Source: JALYGK01 sp036259835 (lineage in GTDB: Bacteria > Actinomycetota > UBA4738). Taken from it: a stretch of DNA of 18,559 nt. Within the stretch, counting starts at the first letter, position 1; each line of letters starts with the position of its first letter. Location of the stretch: positions 1-18,559 of the forward strand of contig DATABA010000071.1 of the NCBI GenBank assembly GCA_036259835.1, written 5' to 3'. Shown here in pieces: positions 1-6,313 of this stretch. The notes beneath the pieces are model-generated. The model saw only the letters and a program-made list of their open reading frames with translations. It was not told where the DNA came from and did no database searches. Both the position numbers and the translations under genes were made by a program.

Positions 1-215
1 AGCGCGACCTTCAGCCAGCTTCCTGCGACCTGACCTATGTTGGTGCTCGGCCGGCGGTGGCGCCGCGCCGCGATGAGATGCGACGCAACATTGCGGTGGT
101 TCTGGACATAGAGACGACCCGTGTCTCGGTGAAGGCGACCCGCCCCGAAGGACTGGGACTGTCGGGCGACGGCGCGGGTTGCCTCGCCGTCGCCACGGTG
201 ACGTCGTCGCGGTGA
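1..215 (+). CDS. ispF: 2-C-methyl-D-erythritol 2,4-cyclodiphosphate synthase, C-terminal part (5' truncated by window edge)
   Basis: The frame ending at the TGA at 213-215 encodes the last ~70 residues of an IspF protein. Visible are the stretch ARPAVAPRRDEMRRNIA, matching the family's 'RPKLAP..D.MR.NIA', and VSVKATRPEGLGLSGDG, matching 'VNVKATT.EGLGFTG.GEG'. IspF closes the cyclic diphosphate of the methylerythritol phosphate pathway to isoprenoid precursors and acts as a soluble trimer. The second-threonine position of the KATT motif is R here, a modest deviation. The stop codon overlaps the GTG start of the downstream rRNA methyltransferase, so the two are probably co-translated. The N-terminal metal-binding part lies outside the window. 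Confidence 0.93.
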   Translation, partial: RDLQPASCDLTYVGARPAVAPRRDEMRRNIAVVLDIETTRVSVKATRPEGLGLSGDGAGCLAVATVTSSR

Positions 216-1003
216 CGAGACGCCGGCAAGGAGGAGCCGGTTCCAAAGCGCGGCGTGATCCGTCGCCCGGACGAGAGGCCGCGCCGGTCGTTGGCGGTCG
301 TCGTGCGGTCGTGGAAGCGATACGGAGCGGCCGTGCGAGCCGCGTGTTGATGGTCGCGGGGCTCCATGCAACCGAAGGTATGCGAGAGCTACTCGAAGAA
401 GCACGACGGTCCAACGTGGCGATCAAAACGACGGATGAGGAATCACTGCTGGCGCTCCGAGTTTCCGACCACCAGGGCGTGGCCGCCGTGGTCAGTCCAC
501 CCAAGGAGTTGGACGAACGGGACGTCTATGCGGCCTCCTTCGGGCCCGACGCGGTAGTGGTGATGCTGGATGGGATCACTGATCCGCAGAACTTTGGCGC
601 CTCGGTGCGCGCTGCAGAGGCTGCCGGCGCGGACATGCTCATCGTTCGGAAGCGCCGTTCGGCGCCGTTCTCCCCAGCTGCCATCAGGGCGTCGGCGGGC
701 GCGCTGTTCCATCTCCGGGTCGCTCGCGTGCCGAATCTCATTCGAACGATCGAGCACCTGAAGGAACGCGGATTCTTCGTGGTGGGCCTCGACCACCAAG
801 CGCCGACGTCCATCCATGAGGCCGAGCCGCCGTCCAGGCCGCTGGTCCTGGTGCTGGGAGCGGAGGACGTGGGACTGTCCCGTCTCGTTCGGGAGTCGTG
901 CGACCTCCTCATCGCGATTCCCATGGTCGGCCGAACGGGATCACTCAACGCCGCCGCGGCGCTCGCGGTCGGGCTCTTTGGGTACGCCATAAGGCCGGGT
1001 TGA
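212..1003 (+). CDS. rlmB: TrmH/SpoU family 23S rRNA 2'-O-ribose methyltransferase (RlmB-like)
   Basis: A 263-residue protein of the SPOUT (trefoil-knot) RNA methyltransferase superfamily, expected to transfer a methyl group from S-adenosylmethionine to a ribose 2'-OH in RNA, most likely 23S rRNA. An N-terminal substrate-binding domain begins near GGRRAVVEAI. The three SpoU motifs follow: NFGASVRAAEAAG at about 127, with the catalytic-type Asn and Arg; VLGAEDVGLSRL at about 214; and IPMVGRTGSLNAAAA at about 236, which forms the knot and the cofactor site. I chose GTG at 212 because it overlaps the ispF stop as GTGA, and the next recognisable residues are the family's basic N-terminal tail. A TTG at 179 would extend into ispF and is less likely. 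The exact modified nucleotide cannot be read from sequence, so TrmH-type is sure and RlmB likely. Confidence 0.9.
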   Translation: MTRRRQGGAGSKARRDPSPGREAAPVVGGRRAVVEAIRSGRASRVLMVAGLHATEGMRELLEEARRSNVAIKTTDEESLLALRVSDHQGVAAVVSPPKELDERDVYAASFGPDAVVVMLDGITDPQNFGASVRAAEAAGADMLIVRKRRSAPFSPAAIRASAGALFHLRVARVPNLIRTIEHLKERGFFVVGLDHQAPTSIHEAEPPSRPLVLVLGAEDVGLSRLVRESCDLLIAIPMVGRTGSLNAAAALAVGLFGYAIRPG

Positions 1004-1037
1004 GCTCCGGCGTTCGCGCAAATGACGCTGTTACGAT
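1000..1037 (+). promoter_or_regulatory. Weak candidate promoter for tRNA-Thr
   Basis: A -10-like TACGAT lies at 1032-1037, about 10 bp before the tRNA 5' end. The only -35-like hexamer nearby, TTGAGC at 1000-1005, is spaced too far (26 bp). The tRNA could instead be read from the ispF-rlmB transcript. Confidence 0.25.
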
Positions 1038-1047
1038 GCATTTTCAC

Positions 1048-1124
1048 GCTGGCGTGGCGCAGTCCGGTAGCGCAAGCGACTTGTAATCGCTAGGTCGTGG
1101 GTTCGAATCCCACCGCCAGCTCCA
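1048..1124 (+). tRNA. trnT: tRNA-Thr (anticodon TGT), CCA encoded
   Basis: Full cloverleaf by eye. The acceptor stem GCTGGCG (1048-1054) pairs with CGCCAGC (1114-1120). The D stem is GCGC/GCGC (1057-1060 with 1070-1073). The anticodon stem AGCGA/TCGCT (1075-1079 with 1087-1091) encloses loop CTTGTAA, which puts anticodon TGT at 1082-1084. The T arm is GTGGG-TTCGAAT-CCCAC (1097-1113). Discriminator T (1121) is followed by a genomically encoded CCA (1122-1124). It reads ACA and, by wobble, other ACN threonine codons. Confidence 0.97.
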
Positions 1125-1187
1125 GACCGGTGGTCGTGATGCCGAAAACTCCTAGTAGAGGTCTCGGTCGAAACTTTGCCTGCTCAT

Positions 1188-1207
1188 AACCCTGCAGCGG
1201 GGTTTTT
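1188..1207 (+). terminator. Rho-independent terminator after tRNA-Thr
   Basis: Stem AACCC (1188-1192) with GGGTT (1200-1204), a 7-nt loop, and a run of five T at 1203-1207. It sits about 65 bp past the tRNA and before the protease gene, so it likely ends the ispF-rlmB-tRNA unit. The stem is short but the T tract is clear. Confidence 0.6.
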
Positions 1208-1242
1208 GCGACCCAGATATGGAGATCATTGAGGGGAGAAGC

Positions 1243-1271
1243 TTGTACGCTGGTTGAAGCCTCGATAGCGA
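1243..1271 (+). promoter_or_regulatory. Candidate promoter for the S8 protease gene
   Basis: TTGTAC (1243-1248) and TAGCGA (1266-1271) are separated by 17 bp. They match sigma-70-like -35 and -10 boxes moderately and would give a leader of roughly 65-70 nt to the ATG at 1345. The rest of the 1125-1344 gap shows nothing else I recognise apart from the tRNA terminator. Confidence 0.35.
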
Positions 1272-1344
1272 CCCCGACCACGGGATCCGCCCGTCCCCTT
1301 ATACAGAACGCGATGCGAATTGCCCGACCCCCACGAGAGAGCTG

Positions 1345-3543
1345 ATGCGCCGACTCCGAACTGAAAGCTTGTTGACGCGCCGAATACTCGGCGTGGGAGC
1401 AGCGTTGCTGATCGCGGTTGTTTCCGCCTTGGTTCCCAACAACAGCTCGGACGATGAGCAGGGCGGTGCCTCCCGCCTATCGCGTTTCTCTTCGGGGCTG
1501 AGGGTGGGAGGTGGCGCCGGGCAAAGCGGCGAGATCGCCCAGCGATACATCGTGATCTATCGCGGTACGGTGCGCGACCCGAAGGCGAAGACAGATCGAC
1601 TTCAGGGCCGGGAGGGCTTTCGTGCCGCACATCGTTACAAGAACGCCGTCAAGGGCTTTGCCGCCAAGCTTTCCGCGCGCCAGCTCGAGAGGCTACGGAC
1701 CGACCCCGACGTTGCGTTCATCGCGGAGGACCGCGCCGTCAAAGCCGTCGCCCCCGTACCTCTTGCGACGGGAGATTCCGCGCCGACGGGAGTTCGGCGG
1801 ATGGAAGCGGCGACCGCCACGACGGCGAGGGAAGCCAGCGGTGCCCACGTCGCTGTGGTTGACTCGGGTGTCGACCTCGATCACCCAGACCTCAACGTCA
1901 TCCCCGGCGTCAACTGCATCAACTCGGGCGCCTCACCAGACGACGACAACGGGCACGGGACGCACGTCGCCGGCTCGATCGCGGCAAAGAACAACGGTTC
2001 CGGAGTGGTCGGAGTGGCCCCCGCTACCAGGGTGTATGCCGTGAAAGTGCTCGATTCGGGCGGAAGCGGTAGTTGGTCGAGTGTCATCTGTGGCATCGAC
2101 TGGGTCACCGGCACCCGGAGCGATGGCGACCCTTCGAACGACATCGCTGTCGCGAACTTGAGCCTCGGTGGCCCAGGCACCCCAATCCAGAGCTGTTCGA
2201 CCACGACGGACCCTCTCCACAGGGCCGTTTGCGCCTCGACGGCAGCCGGCGTCGTCTATGTGGTAGCGGCTGGGAACTCCGGGTGGGATTTCGACTATCC
2301 CAGTGAGCCGGATACCCCCGCCGCCTATCCCGAAGCTCTTACCGTGACCGCGGTCGCTGACAGTGACGGCCTTCCAGGTGGGAGCGGCGGAACAGCTTGC
2401 AATCAGAGCGATGACAAGTACGCGTCCTTTTCGAACTACGCCGCAACGACGGCCGGCGCAGCGCATACCATCGCTGGACCGGGGGTCTGTATCCGGTCCA
2501 CCTATCCAGGCGGCGGCTACGCGTCGATGTCCGGGACCAGCATGGCCACACCGCATGTCGCAGGCGCCGTTGCGCTCTGCTTGGTTGAAGCTGGCATACC
2601 GGGGCCGTGCGCCGGACTCAGCCCGCCGCAGATCATTGCGAAGATGCGCTCGATCGCGGAGGCACAGACGGCGTCTTCTACCGGCTACGGTTTCACGGGC
2701 GACCCGGTTAGGCCGGTGCAGGGCCGCTACTACGGGTACCTGAGCTGGGCCGGTCTCGCCCCGGCTGCGCCCGCGCCAGATGCCACCGCTCCGTCGGTGA
2801 CGTCGGTGTCACCTCCCGACGGATCGACCGGCGTGTCGACCGGCGCGCGCGTCGCGGTTACGTTCGACGAGCCCATGGACAAGGCCGCTACTGAGAGCGC
2901 CTTCTCGCTGGTGAACTCGACCGATGGAGCAGAAGTGGGAGGGTCCTTCAGCTGGAGTGGCAACACCATGACGTTCGCCCCTTCGTCGTTGCTGCAGGGC
3001 GGAACAACGTATGCCGCGACCGTCGGGACCGGGGCGGCCGATGCCGCCGGTAATCAGCTCGAGGCCGAAAGGACGTGGAGTTTCAAGACCGTTTCCGCCG
3101 TCACGAAACCCCCGGCCGCCGCCACCGTTCAATCGGGGAAGCTTCGCGCTGGCACATATGCAAACCTAGGAGCAGACGACAACGTCTACTTCCAAGTCAC
3201 CTCGACCTCGTCGGGGACTCGAACCACGTCCTGGTACGGAACAATCAAAGGCGTGACGAATTCACTTCGCACCCTGAGCGTCACCTACAAGGGGAAGAAC
3301 TCGGCTACGTGTTCGCAAACCATTTACGTCTACAACTGGTCAAACAGCTCATGGGTCACGGTCGACTCTCGAAGCGTCGGCACCACAGAGGTGTTGGTCG
3401 AGAAGTCACCTAGCGGGACCCTGGCGAGCTACGTCAGTGGATCTTCGGGAGACGGAGACGTACGGGTTCGGGTTCGCTGCACGAAGAGTTCGGGTTTCTA
3501 CACGAGCGCGGATCTCGTCACCATCACGTTCTCGGCGCCGTAA
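1345..3543 (+). CDS. Secreted subtilisin-like serine protease (S8) with I9 propeptide, Ig-like domain and novel C-terminal domain
   Basis: A 732-residue extracellular endopeptidase. The N-terminus has a basic stretch then a hydrophobic segment (about 13-31) that serves as signal peptide or anchor. An inhibitor-I9-type propeptide spans about 65-135 (RYIVIYRG... ending FIAEDRAV). The peptidase domain spans about 150-450. Catalytic Asp173 lies in VVDSGVDLDHPDL, His204 in GHGTHVAG, oxyanion Asn311 in VVAAGNSG and Ser399 in SGTSMATPHVAGA, so the triad is intact. A Pro/Ala linker leads to a Big_5-type Ig-like domain (about 482-582: APSVTSVSPPDGSTGV, then FDEPMD). Residues ~595-732 form a Ser/Thr-rich, probably all-beta module I do not recognise, possibly for wall or glycan attachment. 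No LPxTG sorting motif is visible. It is a single-gene unit. Confidence 0.95.
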   Translation: MRRLRTESLLTRRILGVGAALLIAVVSALVPNNSSDDEQGGASRLSRFSSGLRVGGGAGQSGEIAQRYIVIYRGTVRDPKAKTDRLQGREGFRAAHRYKNAVKGFAAKLSARQLERLRTDPDVAFIAEDRAVKAVAPVPLATGDSAPTGVRRMEAATATTAREASGAHVAVVDSGVDLDHPDLNVIPGVNCINSGASPDDDNGHGTHVAGSIAAKNNGSGVVGVAPATRVYAVKVLDSGGSGSWSSVICGIDWVTGTRSDGDPSNDIAVANLSLGGPGTPIQSCSTTTDPLHRAVCASTAAGVVYVVAAGNSGWDFDYPSEPDTPAAYPEALTVTAVADSDGLPGGSGGTACNQSDDKYASFSNYAATTAGAAHTIAGPGVCIRSTYPGGGYASMSGTSMATPHVAGAVALCLVEAGIPGPCAGLSPPQIIAKMRSIAEAQTASSTGYGFTGDPVRPVQGRYYGYLSWAGLAPAAPAPDATAPSVTSVSPPDGSTGVSTGARVAVTFDEPMDKAATESAFSLVNSTDGAEVGGSFSWSGNTMTFAPSSLLQGGTTYAATVGTGAADAAGNQLEAERTWSFKTVSAVTKPPAAATVQSGKLRAGTYANLGADDNVYFQVTSTSSGTRTTSWYGTIKGVTNSLRTLSVTYKGKNSATCSQTIYVYNWSNSSWVTVDSRSVGTTEVLVEKSPSGTLASYVSGSSGDGDVRVRVRCTKSSGFYTSADLVTITFSAP

Positions 3544-3558
3544 GGCCGGCGCCGGCCT
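3543..3558. repeat. Perfect GC-rich palindrome at the protease stop codon
   Basis: AGGCCGGCGCCGGCCT is a 16-bp perfect palindrome that overlaps the last base of the TAA stop. It has no spacer and no T tract, so as a single-strand hairpin it would need a loop made from its own centre. It could contribute to transcription termination or mRNA 3'-end stability, but it is not a classic terminator. Confidence 0.4.
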
Positions 3559-3614
3559 CACGCTGGAGCAAGAGCCTGTTCACCCGTTTGATGTGAGCAT
3601 AGTCAGACCGTGGG

Positions 3615-3620
3615 TATACT
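3615..3620 (+). promoter_or_regulatory. -10-like box for the TetR gene
   Basis: TATACT at 3615-3620 closely matches the TATAAT consensus and lies 16 bp before the ATG, giving a leader of only about 8-10 nt. No convincing -35 is seen at the right spacing. The box overlaps the left arm of the operator at 3618-3634, so repressor binding would block polymerase. Confidence 0.45.
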
Positions 3621-3634
3621 GACCGAGAGTCAGT
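3618..3634. promoter_or_regulatory. TetR operator O1 (autoregulatory)
   Basis: ACTGACCGAGAGTCAGT is an inverted repeat with perfect 6-bp arms (ACTGAC/GTCAGT). It matches the pattern ACTGACCnnnGGTCAGT that recurs twice at 4286-4321, with one mismatch (A for G). It overlaps the -10 box and ends two bases before the start codon of the adjacent TetR gene, as expected for self-repression. Confidence 0.7.
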
Positions 3635-3635
3635 C

Positions 3636-4241
3636 ATGGTCCTGGTCAAGCGCAAACGAGTCGTCAAGAGCCCCGAACACAGGCGGGACGAGCTGCTCAA
3701 CGCGGCCGTGAGGGTCTTCGCCGAGAAGGGCATTGCCGGCGCGACCATCGCCGACGTCGCCGAGGCCGCGGGTGTGGCGAAAGGCACGTTCTACCTCTAT
3801 TTCACGTCGAAAGAACACCTGTTGGCCGCGCTCCGAGAGCGCTTCGTGACCGAGGTGCTGGCTCACGCCAGGAGCTATCTCGACCGAGTGGGCCAGGACG
3901 ACTGGTGGGAGCTGGCCGACGCGCTGATCGAGGGCTGGATCGACTTCGACTTGGAGCACCGTGACGTCCTGTATGTCTTCACCCGCGAGGGGCTGACGAA
4001 GCAAACGCAGGACATCTTCGCCGAGTGCGAACGGAAGCTGACCGAGATGATGGCTCTCGGCATCCAGGCCGGAATGGAATCGGGAGCGTTCAAGGTCTCA
4101 GACCCCGTCTTCACTGCCTCGTTCCTCCACCACGCCCTGGAGGGTGCGGTTCTGGAGGAGATCCTGAAGGGTGCGGAGCTCGACCGCGACCGACTCGTCG
4201 CCGCGGGCAAGGAGCTGGTCCGCAAGGTCCTGTCCCCGTAG
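3636..4241 (+). CDS. TetR/AcrR family transcriptional repressor
   Basis: A 201-residue one-component regulator. The N-terminal DNA-binding domain covers about 15-62: RRDELLNAAVRVFAEKG, then the helix-turn-helix TIADVAEAAGVAKGTFYLYF and SKEHLL, a textbook TetR_N signature. The helical C-terminal half (about 75-201) would bind an unknown ligand and dimerise. The ATG at 3636 has almost no leader and no Shine-Dalgarno sequence. No in-frame ATG or GTG lies between it and the HTH, so the start is forced and the mRNA is probably near-leaderless. Identical palindromes at its own start and in the promoter of the next gene (4369) make autoregulation and control of that gene likely. The ligand cannot be inferred. 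Confidence 0.93.
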   Translation: MVLVKRKRVVKSPEHRRDELLNAAVRVFAEKGIAGATIADVAEAAGVAKGTFYLYFTSKEHLLAALRERFVTEVLAHARSYLDRVGQDDWWELADALIEGWIDFDLEHRDVLYVFTREGLTKQTQDIFAECERKLTEMMALGIQAGMESGAFKVSDPVFTASFLHHALEGAVLEEILKGAELDRDRLVAAGKELVRKVLSP

Positions 4242-4278
4242 CGATCCAACGCTCATCTCCTGCTCAGGCGCCATGCGG

Positions 4279-4307
4279 TTGACGTACTGACCTTCGGTCA
4301 TTAAAAT
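4279..4307 (+). promoter_or_regulatory. Strong sigma-70-type promoter under TetR control
   Basis: TTGACG (4279-4284) and TAAAAT (4302-4307) are separated by exactly 17 bp, the best promoter match in the window. One operator fills the spacer and a second begins at the end of the -10 box and covers the predicted start point near 4314. This geometry implies tight repression. Confidence 0.8.
4286..4302. promoter_or_regulatory. TetR operator O2 (promoter spacer)
   Basis: ACTGACCTTCGGTCATT has 5-bp perfect arms (TGACC/GGTCA) around a 3-bp centre and lies between the -35 and -10 boxes. It matches the O1 and O3 pattern and is centred 19 bp from O3. Confidence 0.75.
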
Positions 4308-4321
4308 GACCGACGGTCAGT
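4305..4321. promoter_or_regulatory. TetR operator O3 (start-point)
   Basis: AATGACCGACGGTCAGT has perfect arms TGACC/GGTCA around GAC. It overlaps the end of the -10 box and the predicted transcription start. An ATG at 4306 lies inside this site and would be upstream of the transcript, so it is not a usable start codon. Confidence 0.75.
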
Positions 4322-4368
4322 CATCGAGGACGGAAGTCGCGACGCTGGCCGGAAAGGGGGTAACTCGA

Positions 4369-4623
4369 ATGGCGCAGAACGCAGCCCCTTCTGTGGAAAG
4401 GGTGCAGATGGAGCAGCCGCCCAAGCCAGTTCTCCGTTCGGTTCCCGCAGGTGCCGACGACCGGCACGGCGAGGACGTCGTGGCGGAGATTCTGAGCGAT
4501 GGAACGGTTCGCCCCGTGGCCAGCCCGAACGGCCAGGCCGGCTCGAAGGCATGGTCCGAAGGGTCGATCTCCGGCCGAAGCTGGATCCTGTGGTGGACCA
4601 GGAGGTCGTTTAGCCAGACCTAG
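4369..4623 (+). CDS. Orphan 84-residue protein, TetR-regulated
   Basis: I do not recognise this protein. The ATG at 4369 follows a strong Shine-Dalgarno run GGAAAGGGGG (4351-4360) with 8 nt spacing and lies about 55 nt after the predicted transcription start. The in-frame ATG at 4306 lies inside the operator and promoter. The product is soluble-looking: an acidic middle (AGADDRHGEDVVAEILSDG) and a Trp/Arg-rich tail (SWILWWTRRSFSQT), without a signal peptide, cysteines or a clear domain. It is the only gene downstream of the TetR-controlled promoter and ends 3 bp before the convergent pspA stop. It might be a functional small protein, the truncated remnant of a larger target, or a leader ORF. 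Expression signals are better supported than function. Confidence 0.6.
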   Translation: MAQNAAPSVERVQMEQPPKPVLRSVPAGADDRHGEDVVAEILSDGTVRPVASPNGQAGSKAWSEGSISGRSWILWWTRRSFSQT

Positions 4624-4626
4624 ATC

Positions 4627-5403
4627 TCAGGCCGACCCGGATTCCTGCTCTGCGGGAAGCGGCGCCTGACCCTTGGCGCCGCTCTCGAGGGACAGGCTCT
4701 TCCGGATCTCCTCGAGGCGCTCAGCTCCCTGGGCGTCGATGGCCGCCTTCTCAACCTCGATCATCCGCGCCTCGACAGTCCCCGTCGCCAGCTCCGACCG
4801 TCCGAGAGCTCGGGCGTATCTCGCTTCGATCTTGTCGCGAACCTCGTTCAGGGTCGGCACGTCGCCGGGAACCGACAGCTCGCTCACGGACTGAAGCGCT
4901 TCGTTCATCCGCTCCTGCATCTTGGTCTGGTCGAGCTGCGACAGCAGCCTGGAGCGCTCGGCCAGGCGCTTCTGCAGGAGGAAGGCGTTTTGCTCCACAG
5001 CCTTTCGAGCCTGGTCGGCCGCCTGAAGCGCTTGGTCGTGAAGGCCCTTCAGATCGTTCATCGACGCTTCGGCCGCCACGAGTTTCGTTGCAAACGCCTG
5101 GGCGGTCTCCTCGTATGAGGAGGCCTTACTTTGGTCGCCGGTTCCGCGGGATTGTTCAGCGAAGACCAAAGCCTGACGGGCCGAAGCCCGAAGCTTCTCG
5201 ACCTCCTCCATGGACCGTGCGAGCTTCATCTCCAGTTGTCGCCGGTTACCCAGAACGGCGGCCGCCTGCTGGCTGAGGAGCTCGTGCTGTCGCTTTGCTT
5301 CCTCGATCGCCTGCTCGATCTGAACCTTGGGGTCGGCAACCTCGTCCAGCCTTCCCGATAGCGCTGCCACCAGGTAGCGCCAGGCTCGCCGCAACACTCT
5401 CAT
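4627..5403 (-). CDS. pspA: PspA/IM30 (Vipp1) family membrane-stress protein
   Basis: A 258-residue, almost entirely helical protein of the phage-shock PspA/IM30 family, which forms oligomeric scaffolds on the inner face of the membrane and protects it under stress. It begins with a short basic amphipathic helix (MRVLRRAWRYLVAALSG), the membrane-contact element. Helical-hairpin segments follow: the characteristic DPKVQIEQAIEEAKRQ, then long heptad-rich stretches to about residue 235. The C-terminal tail is rich in Glu, Gly, Ser and Pro. The ATG at 5403 was chosen because the family starts with this helix. A GTG one codon upstream sits closer to the AGGAG motif and is a real alternative, while a start at 5475 would add an atypical polar tail overlapping the upstream gene. 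It is the last gene of the 8137-4627 operon. Confidence 0.9.
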   Translation of the reverse strand: MRVLRRAWRYLVAALSGRLDEVADPKVQIEQAIEEAKRQHELLSQQAAAVLGNRRQLEMKLARSMEEVEKLRASARQALVFAEQSRGTGDQSKASSYEETAQAFATKLVAAEASMNDLKGLHDQALQAADQARKAVEQNAFLLQKRLAERSRLLSQLDQTKMQERMNEALQSVSELSVPGDVPTLNEVRDKIEARYARALGRSELATGTVEARMIEVEKAAIDAQGAERLEEIRKSLSLESGAKGQAPLPAEQESGSA

Positions 5404-5455
5404 CACTTGAACCACTCCTCTCGGTCGATGGCGTTCAACAGAGGTACTCGTTTCA

Positions 5456-6310
5456 TCACGATGCTTCGACGTCACGACGACCGCGTTCCCTCACGCGAAT
5501 CGTCCGTGACCTGGAGCGCCGGTCCCCGCCCGCTGCGGTACCCGGGGGGAGGGTACCCCGGTCCTCGAACGCGCTCAAAACGCGGCGACTCAGGTTCTCT
5601 GCTTCGACGAGTCCAGCGCGAAGTCCCTCCAGCTCCTCCGACAGCGCGTCGACCCGCTGGGCGCCCTCCACCGGGGATTGCGCTTCGACCAGTGCCAGGA
5701 TCTCGACGAGGCGGGCCACCAGACCCTCCAGGCCGATGACAACGGACTCGATCCGTGCTTGAAGCCGCATCCCGGCATCCTCCAGCCGGGTGTAGACGGA
5801 GTGTTGTGCCCTCACGGACTCGAGGGACCGTTCGATCTCGACGCGGACCTCTTCGCTCTCCGCTCGCGCGATCTGGTACGTGAGCCGGTCTTCCTCTCTC
5901 ATCAGGCGCACGATGTCGATTCGCCGGAGCGCCTCGCGGACGGCCGACGCCTGTCCCGCCAGTCGCCGGACCGCGTCCAGCATTCCCTCGGCCTGCGCGC
6001 CGATGTCGCGTGCCCGCTCGGCAACGGGGCCCGACCGGACCGAGTCACCGAGTCGGCGAAACGAGCGAACCGCCTGCTCCGCGCGTCGTGTCCACCGTTC
6101 CTCGGGCGACCCTGATCGAATACGCAGGAGTCGGCCACCCCCTCGATCCGTGCGATTCATCATGCCGCCCGTCAGGACCTTCACCCCGAACACGGCGGCT
6201 CCGATCCCTGCCGCGGCCGCTTCCGGCAGACCGACTGCCCACGCCAGCCCTGCGGCCAGCCCTCCGAGCAAGAAGCTCCACGGATCCCGAACCTCGTCGC
6301 GGAGTGCCAT
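5456..6310 (-). CDS. Membrane-anchored coiled-coil protein of the PspA operon (XpaC-like?)
   Basis: A 284-residue protein I cannot assign with certainty. Two short hydrophobic segments near the N-terminus (about 12-27 SFLLGGLAAGLAWAVG and 31-49 AAAAGIGAAVFGVKVLTGG) form a membrane hairpin. A charged helical region with coiled-coil character follows from about 70 to 245 (EERWTRRAEQAVRSF, EEVRVEIERSLESVRAQ), then an Arg-rich disordered tail. The ATG at 6310 lies 3 bp after the stop of the SBP-VWA gene, so translation is coupled. In other bacteria a membrane/coiled-coil protein of the XpaC type accompanies SBP-VWA and TelA/PspA genes, and this protein could be its counterpart. That is context inference; I see no diagnostic motif. 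It may couple the extracytoplasmic VWA protein to PspA. Confidence 0.75.
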   Translation of the reverse strand: MALRDEVRDPWSFLLGGLAAGLAWAVGLPEAAAAGIGAAVFGVKVLTGGMMNRTDRGGGRLLRIRSGSPEERWTRRAEQAVRSFRRLGDSVRSGPVAERARDIGAQAEGMLDAVRRLAGQASAVREALRRIDIVRLMREEDRLTYQIARAESEEVRVEIERSLESVRAQHSVYTRLEDAGMRLQARIESVVIGLEGLVARLVEILALVEAQSPVEGAQRVDALSEELEGLRAGLVEAENLSRRVLSAFEDRGTLPPGTAAGGDRRSRSRTIRVRERGRRDVEAS

Positions 6311-6313
6311 CGG

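Noticed and set aside
1090..1281. A 63-residue minus-strand frame ending in LAVGFEPTT across the tRNA
   Set aside because: This peptide ending is the well-known artefact of translating the antisense of a tRNA T arm; the frame overlaps the tRNA-Thr gene and its terminator.
4306..4368. ATG at 4306 as start of the small TetR-regulated gene
   Set aside because: It lies within the -10 box and operator, upstream of the predicted transcript start, while the ATG at 4369 has an excellent ribosome site.
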